A DNA stretch of 64,000 nt from Acinetobacter calcoaceticus (GCF_004345325.1 NZ_SLVJ01000002.1:186001-250000), one strand, 5' to 3'; positions 35,464 to 44,797 are shown, counted from the stretch's first letter. The notes: generated by a model not told the origin, from the letters alone. A program made the numbers and translations.

Positions 35464-37173
35464 TTACTCAGATTTAGCTTTTAGGTTTTGAGTGAAGCCA
35501 TTAATGTCACCACCATTAATACCAAGCTCACTCATTAAACTATCAATGAGTGGTGCTTGTGAGCGATAGCGTAACGCGCTATTCACAACTTGATCTGATA
35601 AAGCAACTTGGCCATGTTCTGAACCATCCGCTGAAGTCATTGCAGTTGAACCTACACCACCTAGACCATTGACTTGAAGAATTTTGATGTCGTCAATATT
35701 CTCCATCGGTTTAACACTTTCACGAATAATTTCAGGTAGGTATTTGATCAATGCCAAACGAATTTGCATGTCCACTTGTTCAGTTGACAAGATATTGTTG
35801 GCTTCGTTGACTGCACGAGTACCTTCAGCATCGACCTGATATTGTTTCTCTTGTGCTTGAGCGAGCAATATTTTTGCATCGGCCTCACCTTTGGCTTTTA
35901 AGCGAACTTTCTCTGCTTCAGCTTCAGCACTAATACGCACTGCATCCGCTTCATCCACTGCCGCTTTTTTACCAGCTTCAGCCGCGACTGTAATCGCAAT
36001 GGCATCTTTCTCAGCAGCCTGTTTGGCTGCAACCAAATCAACTGCTTTGGCACGTTCAGCACGTTGCGTTTCACGTACAGTGAGAACTTCCTCTTCGGCT
36101 TTAACCGCTTGTGCACGTGCTTGGTCAGCTTGTGCTTTGGCTTCAGATTCAGCACGTGACTTTTCAGCAATGGCAATGGCACGATCTTGCTCGGCGAGTT
36201 CGATGGTCTTTTTCTGTTCGACTTGCGCTTTTTGTACCAATTGAGATTTTAAGATATTTTCATTTTCAACATCACGAGCTGAAGCAATACGTTTAAGCTC
36301 AACTTCACGTTCTGCAGCAATTTGTGCTTCTTCAGCTTCACGTTTCTTTGAGGCTTCCTGTGAGGCGATTTCAGATAATTGTTCTGCACGACGTATTGAA
36401 ATTTCACGTTCTTGTTGCAGTTTTGCATATTCTTCTTCACGTAAAATTTGTAAGCGTGCTTGCTCAGTTTGAAGATTTTTAGTTCGAATCGCGAGATCAG
36501 CATCTTGTTCAATATCGTTACGTTTTTTACGACGATCTTCGATGGTCTCAGTGAGTTTGGTTAGACCTTCAGCATCAAAGGCATTCTGCGGGTTAAAATA
36601 TTCAAAGCCAGTTTGATCAAGGCCTGTTAATGAAACCGTTTCAAGTTCTAGACCATTTTTAAATAAATCTTCTGATACCACTTGTTGAACTTTTTGGACA
36701 AAATCAACACGTTTTTCATGAAGCTCTTCCATTGCCATTTCAGCAGCGACTGAACGTAGCGAGTCTACAAACTTACCCTCAACCAAATCTTTCAGTTCTT
36801 GCGGAGACATGGTTTTTTGACCCAAGGTTTGAGCTGCAGTAGCGATGGATTCAGCCGTTGGCTTAACCCGTACATAAAACTCTGCCATCACATCCACACG
36901 CATACGGTCACGTGTAATCAAGGCTTGATCAGCCGCACGCTTCACTTCTAAACGTAAGGTGTTCATATTGACTGGGATGACTTCATGTAGAACGGGGAGT
37001 ACGATTGCACCGCCGCCTAAAATGACTTTTTCGCCACCAAAACCGGTACGTACAAAAGATACTTCTTTACTTGAACGTTTATAAAGGCGTGCAACGATGA
37101 CGCCGATGACGACCAAAGCAGTCAGTATAATTCCTGCAAAGACCACTATTTGATAAAAAGAATCGTTAAACAT
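35464..37173 (-). CDS. yqiK: Flotillin-family membrane protein (YqiK-like)
   Basis: 569 residues. One N-terminal membrane helix (about 8-30) is followed by the SPFH/band-7 domain (about 35-200, VSFVRTGFGGEKVILGGGAIVLPVLHEVIPV). A very long charged, alanine/glutamate-rich coiled coil spans about 220-450. The conserved C-terminal part (ALIKYLPEIIRESVKPMENIDDIKILQVNGLGG) fits flotillin. Flotillins form large membrane scaffolds in lipid microdomains. It is 26 bases downstream of the yqiJ-like gene, the same pair as E. coli yqiJ-yqiK. Confidence 0.92.
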   Translation of the reverse strand: MFNDSFYQIVVFAGIILTALVVIGVIVARLYKRSSKEVSFVRTGFGGEKVILGGGAIVLPVLHEVIPVNMNTLRLEVKRAADQALITRDRMRVDVMAEFYVRVKPTAESIATAAQTLGQKTMSPQELKDLVEGKFVDSLRSVAAEMAMEELHEKRVDFVQKVQQVVSEDLFKNGLELETVSLTGLDQTGFEYFNPQNAFDAEGLTKLTETIEDRRKKRNDIEQDADLAIRTKNLQTEQARLQILREEEYAKLQQEREISIRRAEQLSEIASQEASKKREAEEAQIAAEREVELKRIASARDVENENILKSQLVQKAQVEQKKTIELAEQDRAIAIAEKSRAESEAKAQADQARAQAVKAEEEVLTVRETQRAERAKAVDLVAAKQAAEKDAIAITVAAEAGKKAAVDEADAVRISAEAEAEKVRLKAKGEADAKILLAQAQEKQYQVDAEGTRAVNEANNILSTEQVDMQIRLALIKYLPEIIRESVKPMENIDDIKILQVNGLGGVGSTAMTSADGSEHGQVALSDQVVNSALRYRSQAPLIDSLMSELGINGGDINGFTQNLKAKSE

Positions 37174-37199
37174 CTGATGATCTCGTGATGAAGTTAAAA

Positions 37200-37871
37200 T
37201 TAAGTTAAAGGTGTCATGGCTTTGAAGCCATTTTTCGTTTTCTCAGTCAAAATAACCTCGGTTCCTTGAGTTAAAATGAGGTCGGTTACAGGTTCAACCA
37301 AAATATAATGTGTTTGTCCATGTTGATCTTTTACTTTAGCTTGAGCAGGGTAATTCAGTTTGGCATCACCCAATATAATCACAGCTTTTCGGCCAATGAG
37401 TTCTTCAAGGTGTATTGCAGTCGTTTCATCTTGAGGCAAAATCTTTGCAAGCAGCAAAGCGCTATAACGTATGATCGGCATTGATAAAATCAAGCTCGCT
37501 GGTGCGATTAACCATAGCGGGAAAAAGCTTTGGGTATAGTGAAAACTCAGCGCTTGGACACTAAAGCCAAAAAGTGAATAAACAGTTAAAAATATGATCA
37601 ACCACACCAATACCGGAATTCGACCCAAATACAGCCAATCTAGAAATTGCACATATAGACTGCCGCTTTGTTCTAAATCAAATCCAACTTGGTGTACACC
37701 GGTCAATTGCTCTGGTACAAATTGATCGAGTAGGCCTTGAGAGGTTGAACCGATGATGATGAGTACGCATTCAACGATACCTAGCATCAACATCAAACTT
37801 AGACTGATACTAAAAGCTAAATTTGAAGGCTCTACAAATAGTTCCCATAACATGTTGGATACTCGCGGCAA
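37200..37871 (-). CDS. yqiJ: YqiJ-like inner-membrane protein with OB-fold (NfeD-related)
   Basis: 223 residues. Hydrophobic segments lie around 15-45 and 85-135 (SISLSLMLMLGIVECVLIII, IPVLVWLIIFLTVYSLFGF). The C-terminal soluble part of about 70 residues has the beta pattern GRKAVIILGDAKLNYPAQAKVKD of OB-fold/NfeD-type domains. NfeD-type proteins accompany flotillins in many bacteria and are thought to act with them at the membrane. It is first in the two-gene unit. Confidence 0.87.
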   Translation of the reverse strand: MPRVSNMLWELFVEPSNLAFSISLSLMLMLGIVECVLIIIGSTSQGLLDQFVPEQLTGVHQVGFDLEQSGSLYVQFLDWLYLGRIPVLVWLIIFLTVYSLFGFSVQALSFHYTQSFFPLWLIAPASLILSMPIIRYSALLLAKILPQDETTAIHLEELIGRKAVIILGDAKLNYPAQAKVKDQHGQTHYILVEPVTDLILTQGTEVILTEKTKNGFKAMTPLT

Positions 37872-38055
37872 ATTATTCTCAATAAAAATATAATTGCCAT
37901 AATAATTTTCGATAAAAGGGCGAAGAGTGACACATTTGATGTTGTTTTGAGTGTATCGCTCAACAGTATTGATTGCAATGCTGAATCATTCTAAAGCAAT
38001 CAAAAACAATGGGTTAATATTAATCGGTTATTAAATTAGACTCGTGTGAATTAAA

Positions 38056-38211
38056 TTACTTGTATTTATTCTGATAATTGGCTATATAAGAAGAGTTGTA
38101 TAGCATTTGAGCAAAAAAATACGCAATGATTGGGGTGATCATTGCGTAGAACAACGAATCTGCTTTCACAGCTTCGGTTAAGTTGATAGTTATGAATTCG
38201 GGGGATTTCAT
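38056..38211 (-). CDS. Candidate small membrane protein (51 residues)
   Basis: The minus-strand ATG at 38211 follows AAGGACAGTT, a good ribosome site. The product starts MKSPEFITINLTEAVKADS and has one hydrophobic stretch, YAMITPIIAYFFAQML (about residues 22-37), then a polar tail ending NYQNKYK. I recognise no family. The middle of the frame coincides with a terminator-like hairpin (38121-38147 plus T-run), so the same DNA could instead be the 3' end of a small RNA. Coding is supported by the ribosome site and a coherent amphipathic-plus-membrane layout, but not proven. Confidence 0.45.
   Translation of the reverse strand: MKSPEFITINLTEAVKADSLFYAMITPIIAYFFAQMLYNSSYIANYQNKYK
38113..38147 (-). 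terminator. Terminator-like hairpin inside the small frame downstream of trpS
   Basis: ACGCAATGAT (38121-38130) and ATCATTGCGT (38138-38147) form a 10-bp stem. On the minus strand the stem is followed by ATTTTTTTGC. It lies within the candidate coding sequence at 38056-38211. Confidence 0.6.
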
Positions 38212-38327
38212 AACTGTCCTTAGATAATAGCAATCTGATATTTTTATTCATTGGTAATCACGTAAATTAGTGTTAATTCACGTTAATTTTGTTCGCCTTA
38301 AGAATCTTGATAATTCCTACTCATTAA

Positions 38328-38353
38328 AAAGTCCTTATATTTCAAAGGACTTT
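38328..38353 (-). terminator. Intrinsic terminator after trpS
   Basis: AAAGTCCTT (38328-38336) pairs with AAGGACTTT (38345-38353), with two T after the stem on the minus strand, 39 bases beyond the trpS stop. Confidence 0.7.
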
Positions 38354-38391
38354 AAAATTACTATTCTTTAGTTAAAATAATGAATAAACTC

Positions 38392-39405
38392 TTAAAAACG
38401 GAAAACACCGAGTCCATTTTTAACTTCATCTAAAGTTTCTTGAGTAATATCACGGCATTTATGAGTGCCTGTACGTAGAATGTCCATAATGTAATCAGGA
38501 TCTTTTGCCAATTCTAGGCGTCTCTCACGAATTGGGCCTATAAGTTCTTTTAACACGGCTTCTAAACGTTTTTTTACAGTACCATCACCCAAACCACCTC
38601 GGCGGTAGTGCGCTTTAAGTTCTTCAACTTCCTCTTTATTTGGATCAAAAGCATCTAAATAGGTAAATACGATATTACCTTCTACTTGACCTGGGTCTTC
38701 AATACGAAGATGGTTAGGATCGGTATACATCGCATTGACTGCTTTTTTAATATCTTTATCAGTTGCATCTAGGACGATGGTGTTACCCAGTGATTTCGAC
38801 ATTTTGGCTTTACCATCAAAACCTGGTAAGCGGCTCATATTTGAGAGTAGGGCCTTACATTCTGGTAATAGATCATGACCAATTTGACGATTAACACGAC
38901 GTACCACTTCATTGGTCTGTTCGATCATTGGGATTTGATCATCACCGACTGGAACTACCGTTGCTTTAAAAGCTGTAATATCAGCAGCCTGAGCGATTGG
39001 GTAGCAGAGAAAACCTGCTGGGATATCACGCTCAAAACCGCGAAGTTGAATTTCTGCTTTAATGGTCGGGTTGCGTTCTAAACGTGCCACAGACACAAAG
39101 TTGAGATACAACATGGTCAATTCATTCAAAGCAGGTAAGCAAGATTGAATGCAGATTGTGGTTTTGGTTGGATCGATGCCAACTGCCAGATAGTCGGTAG
39201 CCACTTCAATAATATTACGACGGACTTTTTCAAAATTATCCGCATTGTCTGTAAGTGCTTGTGCATCAGCAAGTAGCAAATGTTGATGATGAGAATCTTG
39301 TAATCCAACGCGGGAACGCAATGAGCCTACAAAGTGTCCTAAATGTAATTGACCAGTTGGGCGGTCTCCAGTCAAGATGATTGGGCGTGAATCTAGATTA
39401 CTCAT
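38392..39405 (-). CDS. trpS: Tryptophanyl-tRNA synthetase
   Basis: A 337-residue class I synthetase. The HIGH-like motif is GQLHLGHFVGSL near residue 18 and the KMSKS motif is KAKMSKSLGNTI near residue 200. FDGKAKMSKS and GTHKCRDITQETLDEVK fit the bacterial enzyme. It is a monocistronic gene by position. There is no sign of a trp leader or of a second paralogue here. Confidence 0.96.
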   Translation of the reverse strand: MSNLDSRPIILTGDRPTGQLHLGHFVGSLRSRVGLQDSHHQHLLLADAQALTDNADNFEKVRRNIIEVATDYLAVGIDPTKTTICIQSCLPALNELTMLYLNFVSVARLERNPTIKAEIQLRGFERDIPAGFLCYPIAQAADITAFKATVVPVGDDQIPMIEQTNEVVRRVNRQIGHDLLPECKALLSNMSRLPGFDGKAKMSKSLGNTIVLDATDKDIKKAVNAMYTDPNHLRIEDPGQVEGNIVFTYLDAFDPNKEEVEELKAHYRRGGLGDGTVKKRLEAVLKELIGPIRERRLELAKDPDYIMDILRTGTHKCRDITQETLDEVKNGLGVFRF

Positions 39406-39711
39406 TCAATATTCCAGTGTTTAGCAAGTCAATAAGCGACAGTATTTTAGCAATGGCTAATATTGTACGGGAATATTTTTTTTTATGTCAGCAACAATTT
39501 ACCCAATTGTAGTGTTCAAGATGACCTATTGTGAGAATGTGAGAGATTTGGCATCATGCAGCCAAGACCTCAAACCAAGACAATGATCAAAAACAATGTT
39601 CAAAAATAATGATCAAATAAATGATCGGACAAATGGTCAGAGAAATCTCTAACTCTATATAGCAGTAAATATACACAACAGTGAATAGTTTAATCATCTA
39701 AGGGGAATGTG
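39406..39711. other. trpS/ypfJ-like divergent gap with degenerate 12-14-bp tandem repeats
   Basis: The 306-base gap holds both promoters. From 39581 to about 39644 units related to AATGATCAAA recur five times at 12-14-base spacing (AATGATCAAA, AATGTTCAAA, AATGATCAAA, AATGATCGGA, AATGGTCAGA). Confidence 0.6.
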
Positions 39712-40608
39712 ATGCGTTGGAAAGGTCGTCGAGTTAGTGAGAATGTTGAGGATCGGCGTGGCGGTGGTGCCAAAGTTGGTGGGATTAGCATTTTAGGATT
39801 GGTCGTTGCATTTGTGGCATGGAAGTTTTTTGGTGTTGATCCACAGCAAGCCTATCAAGCGACCCAACAGATCACCCAACAAAGCCAGCAATCTGAGTCT
39901 GCTATAACCCAACCTTCATCAGCCGAAAAGGAGGTTGCCGAATTTGTCGCGACTGTATTGGCCGATACTGAAGACACATGGACAAAAATCTTTAGCTTAG
40001 AAGGCATGCAATATCGCCAACCTAAATTGGTGATGTTTAGTGGTGTCGTCAATTCAGGCTGTGGTCGTGCCGAATCGGCGATGGGACCATTTTATTGTCC
40101 TGCAGATCAAAAAATTTATATCGATACGGTATTCTTCAAAGAGATGCACCAACAGTTGGGGATTAGCGCTAATCTCAATGTTTCCGAGCGTCAAGTTCAA
40201 GGAGAGGCAGGGGATTTTGCACAAGCCTATGTGCTTGCTCATGAAGTGGGTCATCATGTGCAGAACTTACTTGGGATCTCTGCTCAAGTCGAGCAAGCTC
40301 GACTTAAATCAAATACCAACCAGAGTAATCAATTGTCAGTTCGTTTGGAACTACAGGCAGATTGTTTTGCAGGGGTATGGGCTAATCAAAACCAGCAACG
40401 CACCCAATTCTTAGAACAGGGTGATATTGAGGTTGCTATGGATGCAGCTAATAAGATTGGTGATGATTACCTACAAAAACGTGCTCGTGGACAAGTGGTG
40501 CCCGATAGTTTTACCCATGGTTCTAGTCAGCAACGAATGCAATGGTTTCAAACGGGGCTTAAAAGTGGTGATATCAATCGATGTAATACCATCAATGCCA
40601 ATCTTTAG
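39712..40608 (+). CDS. YpfJ-family putative neutral zinc metallopeptidase
   Basis: 298 residues from ATG 39712, which follows AGGGGAATGT with better spacing than the GTG three bases earlier. The start MRWKGRRVSENVEDRRGGG is the family hallmark. One membrane anchor (ISILGLVVAFVAWKFF) is followed by a Gln/Ser linker and the catalytic domain with HEVGH (H177, H181) and an ADCFAGVWA segment supplying the likely third ligand. The family is widespread, but its substrate is unknown. The domain after the anchor probably faces the periplasm. Confidence 0.87.
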   Translation: MRWKGRRVSENVEDRRGGGAKVGGISILGLVVAFVAWKFFGVDPQQAYQATQQITQQSQQSESAITQPSSAEKEVAEFVATVLADTEDTWTKIFSLEGMQYRQPKLVMFSGVVNSGCGRAESAMGPFYCPADQKIYIDTVFFKEMHQQLGISANLNVSERQVQGEAGDFAQAYVLAHEVGHHVQNLLGISAQVEQARLKSNTNQSNQLSVRLELQADCFAGVWANQNQQRTQFLEQGDIEVAMDAANKIGDDYLQKRARGQVVPDSFTHGSSQQRMQWFQTGLKSGDINRCNTINANL

Positions 40609-40846
40609 TGATTCATTTTTGGAGCTATTTGTTTGGTGAAATCTCAAAATCGACTGTGATGTGGTTTATTTATAAGGGTTATGGGGCAAGTTTTAATATT
40701 TATGTTAAAAAAGATATTTTTTTAAAACCTATCAACAATTTATTTTGTAAAATCACCAAGCTTTAGTCTGAACATCGTTTTGAATTCAATATTTCGTTTG
40801 TTGGATATCAAGTTAATTTTAATGAAATAGTGCGAATGGTATTTTC

Positions 40847-42346
40847 ATGGGTAATTATTTTCTACTACAGGTTTTCACAGTCGTCTTTGCCTTATCCATT
40901 GCCACCACTATCTTCAATAAACGAATACTGGGTTTTCCTCAAGCAATTGGTGTACCCATTGTTTCTGCCATCCTCGTATTTGTATTGCAATGGGGCGCAA
41001 GCCTACTTAATGGCAATCAATTCATAACCATAAATATTCATCATATTGAAGAAGCTGTTCGCAATATCGATTTTTATGATTTTCTGGTTAATGGGGTGAT
41101 CTGTTTTATTTTGACCTCATCTGCATTGAAGTTTAAGGTCTCAGATCTGCGGGTATATTGGAAGCCAATTGGTATATTGGCGACCATTGCACTGATCTTG
41201 TGTGCCGGATTCTTTGCTGGGTTAATCTTCGGCTTCCAATATTTAATCGGTAATCCTGTCCCTATATTGGTGCTGCTGTTGCTGGGGTCAGCTTTGGGTG
41301 CAACGGATCCGATTGGGGTTAAAGGGGTGTTGAGTTCAGTCCGTGCGCCACATCATTTAATGGTTAAACTTGAGGGCGAGTCATTATTTAACGATGCGAT
41401 GTGTATTGCTGTATTTATGACTTTGCTAGATGTATTACAAGGCGAACATTTTAGTCTGCTATCCACTTTACAGACTTTGTTATATGAGATTGTCGTTGCT
41501 GTGATTATCGGTTGGGGCTTTGGTGTAGGAATCTTACGTTTATTACGCGGTAAACATGAGATGGAATCACTCATTCTGACCACGGCATTACTGGCTTGCG
41601 GATCATATTTGGTGGCTTTATTTGCCCATGCTTCTGCACCGATTGCCTGTGTGATTGGTGGTTTGATTGTTGGTAATAAATGGAAAGAAATACTGGCAGA
41701 ACGTGAGATTCGCGAAGTGAATCACTTCTGGCACACGGTTGAAGGGATTATTAATTCCTTCCTCTTCACCTTAATTGGACTTGAGATTTTTATTCTAGAT
41801 TTGAGTACCAGTTTAATTTTGGGCGGAATCTTTGCCTTTATTGCATTACACCTTTCTCGATTTGCAGCAAATTTTCTCGCATTTGCTTTTTTCCCCTCTT
41901 TTAGAAAGAAAAGTTATAACGGTAGTTTAGTGATTTTATCTTGGGGTGGGGTGCGTGGAGGGATCTCCTTGGCCTTGATCTTGGCTGTAGCGAATATTCC
42001 TGAATTACGTGACTACAGCAGTATACTCATCGGATACACCTTTATAAGCGTACTCCTTTCAGGGGTGGTGTGTGGTTTGGGATTACCTGCAGTGATGAAT
42101 GCTTTTTACTACAACCCCAATGAAGAAAAAACAGGATTCAAAGGTTGGTATCAGCGTCTATGCCATAGAATGAATCGTAAAGGTTATCAGTATATCGTGG
42201 GTGAAGACACTTATGGTAATGAAACCATCACCATTTACAAACCTGAAGCGATCATGGATCAAAAAACGGATGATGGTGTGGCTACTTTGCATCGGCCAGA
42301 TAAGGCGGTTGAAGTGAAACGACTCGAAGACCCCAATAATTTTTGA
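40847..42346 (+). CDS. CPA1-family Na+/H+ antiporter (YjcE/NhaP type)
   Basis: A 499-residue membrane protein with about 12 helices. ALGATDPIGVKGVLSSV and VKLEGESLFNDAMCIAVFMTLLD carry the conserved aspartates of the ion site in CPA1 exchangers, and LSWGGVRGGISLALIL is the family helix near residue 365. The last about 80 residues are a hydrophilic cytoplasmic tail. Exchange of Na+ or K+ for protons in pH and salt homeostasis is the family role. The ATL gene starts 24 bases after its stop. Confidence 0.9.
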   Translation: MGNYFLLQVFTVVFALSIATTIFNKRILGFPQAIGVPIVSAILVFVLQWGASLLNGNQFITINIHHIEEAVRNIDFYDFLVNGVICFILTSSALKFKVSDLRVYWKPIGILATIALILCAGFFAGLIFGFQYLIGNPVPILVLLLLGSALGATDPIGVKGVLSSVRAPHHLMVKLEGESLFNDAMCIAVFMTLLDVLQGEHFSLLSTLQTLLYEIVVAVIIGWGFGVGILRLLRGKHEMESLILTTALLACGSYLVALFAHASAPIACVIGGLIVGNKWKEILAEREIREVNHFWHTVEGIINSFLFTLIGLEIFILDLSTSLILGGIFAFIALHLSRFAANFLAFAFFPSFRKKSYNGSLVILSWGGVRGGISLALILAVANIPELRDYSSILIGYTFISVLLSGVVCGLGLPAVMNAFYYNPNEEKTGFKGWYQRLCHRMNRKGYQYIVGEDTYGNETITIYKPEAIMDQKTDDGVATLHRPDKAVEVKRLEDPNNF

Positions 42347-42370
42347 TTGCCTAGCGTAGATGAGGTGAGC

Positions 42371-42703
42371 ATGTCACAGAGTAAGCGAACCCAATCTAAT
42401 GAATTGGCGCAATTAATTATTGCAGTTGTGGCATTAATTCCCTATGCAAAAGTGGCAAGCTATGGTCAAGTTGCAAAACTGGCGGGCTTGCCTAAGCATG
42501 CTCGTTTGGTGGGACGGGTATTATCTCAGTTAGATGACAACGTCAATATTCCATGGCATAGGGTGATTAATTCACAGGGTAAAATTAGCCTCAGTAAACT
42601 TAATGAACAAGGTGTAAATATCCAGCAACTCAAGCTGATGCAAGAAGGCGTGGTTGTATTAGAGGGTAGGGTCAAGCTGAAAACCTATGCTTGGCAACCA
42701 TAG
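42371..42703 (+). CDS. Alkyltransferase-like (ATL) DNA-binding protein
   Basis: 110 residues from ATG 42371, which is preceded by GAGGTG; a TTG at 42347 is possible but has no ribosome site. The fold is the C-terminal DNA-binding domain of O6-alkylguanine-DNA methyltransferase (IPYAKVASYGQVAKLAG, ARLVGRVLS). However, the active-site motif PCHRV is PWHRV, with W62 in place of the methyl-accepting cysteine. ATL proteins bind O6-alkylguanine without repairing it and hand the lesion to nucleotide excision repair. Confidence 0.92.
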   Translation: MSQSKRTQSNELAQLIIAVVALIPYAKVASYGQVAKLAGLPKHARLVGRVLSQLDDNVNIPWHRVINSQGKISLSKLNEQGVNIQQLKLMQEGVVVLEGRVKLKTYAWQP

Positions 42704-42801
42704 TGGTAAATCGATGAAATGTAGCAATAAATTAAACTTCAGCATTGCATTTAAGCGGAACTCACCACAACATGCGTTCTGGTGAGCCATTCATTTTAAA
42801 A

Positions 42802-43242
42802 TTATTTCTTAACTACCAGTACAGGGACTTTGAGTTCTGTAATCAGGTTTTGCGCCACGCTACCGAGAATGAGTTTCTTAATCCCACTACGACCATGTGA
42901 ACTGATCACCACAAGATCAGCTTTGAGGGTTTCAACCGCTTCAGCAATTGCCAAATGAATGCTTTCACCTTCAAGTAAACGTGTTTCGACTTCGACGCCT
43001 TCAGCTTCAAACTGTTGCTTTGCTTTGTCGATATTGTCCTGAATAAAGCTACGCGCGCGTTCGATGAGTTGATTACTTTGACCAGCAGCGAAATACTCAG
43101 ATGCAATATATGGATCAAGTGTCATCACTTGAACCACGGTGACTTTTGAATTAAATGTTTTGGCTAAAGCTGCGGCATGATTAACTACAGCTAAAGCTGT
43201 TTCTGAGCCGTCAACTGGGACAAGAATATGTTGATATGTCAT
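42802..43242 (-). CDS. Universal stress protein, UspA family
   Basis: A 146-residue single Usp domain. The N-terminal strand HILVPVDGSETA and the ATP-binding loop VISSHGRSGIKKLILGSVAQNLI (G-x2-G-x9-GS-type) near residue 113 indicate an ATP-binding UspA. Such proteins accumulate in starvation and stress, with poorly defined molecular roles. A good ribosome site (AGGAGAG) precedes the start. Confidence 0.92.
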   Translation of the reverse strand: MTYQHILVPVDGSETALAVVNHAAALAKTFNSKVTVVQVMTLDPYIASEYFAAGQSNQLIERARSFIQDNIDKAKQQFEAEGVEVETRLLEGESIHLAIAEAVETLKADLVVISSHGRSGIKKLILGSVAQNLITELKVPVLVVKK

Positions 43243-43582
43243 GCGAATCTCTCCTGATTATTATGTCGAGTCATCTGAGGCTGTATAATAATTTCATAAT
43301 CTAACCAACCCATTGCTTGATCATAACCTGTTCTGAGTCAGAATAAAACCCAGTAAATTCATATGGATATTTGGTTGGATTTTCAGGAGAATCCCTTGGT
43401 GTATATAGTAAAAATCGTCAGTATTATGATTTATATCGCAAGATGTGCGATTTATGCTACTTAATCAAAGCTTGGTATCAGATGCAATTTAAATGCTCGG
43501 AATATTTAAACTTAGCTTACAGATATTTGTCATCTCGGTTTTTGTGACTGAGTAAAGATAGAGAGCAAATGATTAGGCTAAA
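43243..43582. other. Gap upstream of the usp gene
   Basis: 340 bases without a convincing gene. It must contain the usp promoter on the minus strand. AT-rich hexamers such as TATTAT near 43285-43295 are possible -10 elements, but none is clearly best. Confidence 0.4.
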
Positions 43583-44206
43583 TCACTTAATTTTTTGTAC
43601 ATAGCTCACTAAAGCGTTAACATCATCATTCTGTAGAACTTCTCGCATCGCAAGAATTTTCTTCTCATCAAGCTCGTAAAGCTTGAGGGCCAACAATTGT
43701 TGAATCTGCTCAGGTGTAAATCGATACTTAATCAATTGTGCAGGTGTACCACCGACAATGGCATAAGCAGGCACATCTTTAGTGACTACGCTTCCAGTTG
43801 CGACGATGCAACCCTCACCTAAGCGCACGCCTTGCATGATCATGGCACGACTGCCAATCCAACAACCATTTTCAATCACCGTATCACCTGCAGGCAGGAA
43901 ACTACGCGTGTCAAATGGGAACGTGGATAACCAATCTGGACGATGTAGTTGATTACCGCCCATCATGATGACGCACTCTGCACCAAAACAGACAAAATTG
44001 CCGATATGTAATTGATCGATCGGTTTGTCGATGCTGCTCGGTTTGTCATGTAGATAACGAACCACACAGCGTTCAAAGCCTTGATCCCAATAAGCACTGT
44101 AATAGCTATAATGACCACGGATATGTATATTGGGGTTTTTCACTGTTTTTGAAATAAATTCAAACTCGCACCAATGCTTAACTGGTGAGTTAATGAGATC
44201 AGACAT
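43583..44206 (-). CDS. Hexapeptide-repeat O-acetyltransferase (CatB/xenobiotic acyltransferase type)
   Basis: 207 residues from ATG 44206. The frame runs back to a TTG at 44305, but that would begin inside the greA terminator. The left-handed beta-helix is visible in IENGCWIGSRAMIMQGVRLGEGCIVATGSVVTKDVPAYAIVGGTPAQLI. The N-terminal HWCEFEFISKTVKNPNIHIRGHYSYYSAYWD is typical of the CatB-related group. These enzymes transfer acetyl from acetyl-CoA to drugs or sugars. Resistance is not implied, since most chromosomal members act on unknown acceptors. The start remains uncertain. Confidence 0.82.
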   Translation of the reverse strand: MSDLINSPVKHWCEFEFISKTVKNPNIHIRGHYSYYSAYWDQGFERCVVRYLHDKPSSIDKPIDQLHIGNFVCFGAECVIMMGGNQLHRPDWLSTFPFDTRSFLPAGDTVIENGCWIGSRAMIMQGVRLGEGCIVATGSVVTKDVPAYAIVGGTPAQLIKYRFTPEQIQQLLALKLYELDEKKILAMREVLQNDDVNALVSYVQKIK

Positions 44207-44291
44207 ATCTATAGCAATGTATTTTGAAGAAGATAGTTTAGCGGACTTTGTGTGAATAGTGATGAAATCAATTTCTGATGAGTGATATAAA

Positions 44292-44315
44292 AAAGGGCTG
44301 ATCAATCAGCCCTTT
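44292..44315 (-). terminator. Intrinsic terminator after greA
   Basis: AAAGGGCTGA (44292-44301) pairs with TCAGCCCTTT (44306-44315), followed by a T-run on the minus strand. Confidence 0.9.
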
Positions 44316-44320
44316 AAATA

Positions 44321-44797
44321 TTAGAGATACGCCACTTTGACGATTTCATATTCTACTTCGCCTTGCGGCGTGGTAATCTTAGCATCATCACCTTCGTGTT
44401 TACCTAGCAAACCACGCGCAATTGGAGAGTTGACTGAGATTTTATTAATCTTAAAGTCTGCTTCGTCATCGCCAACGATTTTATAGGTTTTTTGTTCTTC
44501 AGTATCTAAGTGTTCAATGGTCACTGTTACGCCAAATACCACGCGACCATTTTGCTCTAGATCTTTAATATCAATAACTTGGGCTGAGCCTAGTTTGGCT
44601 TCAATATTTTGAATACGGCCTTCACAGAAACCTTGCTGCTCTCGAGCTGCATGATATTCAGCATTTTCCTTCAAATCCCCATGTTCACGTGCTTCAGCAA
44701 TGGCTTGAATAATACGTGGACGTTCAACTGATTTAAGTTGCTGTATTTCTTGCTCTAAGGCGACTTTGCCTTGAGGCGTCATAGGATAACGTTGCAT
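44321..44797 (-). CDS. greA: Transcription elongation factor GreA
   Basis: A 158-residue factor that stimulates RNA polymerase to cleave backtracked transcripts. The N-terminal coiled coil has the catalytic acidic tip ([22 protein letters not shown]41/E44-type residues). The C-terminal FKBP-like domain ends with [46 protein letters not shown] precedes the ATG. It follows carB, but a terminator at 44844-44872 separates them, so it may be read partly by read-through or from its own promoter. Confidence 0.96.
   Translation of the reverse strand: MQRYPMTPQGKVALEQEIQQLKSVERPRIIQAIAEAREHGDLKENAEYHAAREQQGFCEGRIQNIEAKLGSAQVIDIKDLEQNGRVVFGVTVTIEHLDTEEQKTYKIVGDDEADFKINKISVNSPIARGLLGKHEGDDAKITTPQGEVEYEIVKVAYL

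Noticed and set aside
43399..43458. Possible 19-codon frame starting GTG behind GGAG
   Set aside because: Very short, no convincing start and no conserved character. I kept it out of the gene list.
43583..44206. Hexapeptide acetyltransferase considered as a chloramphenicol or streptogramin resistance gene
   Set aside because: Family membership is clear, but nothing in the context (integron, IS, resistance genes) supports a drug substrate.
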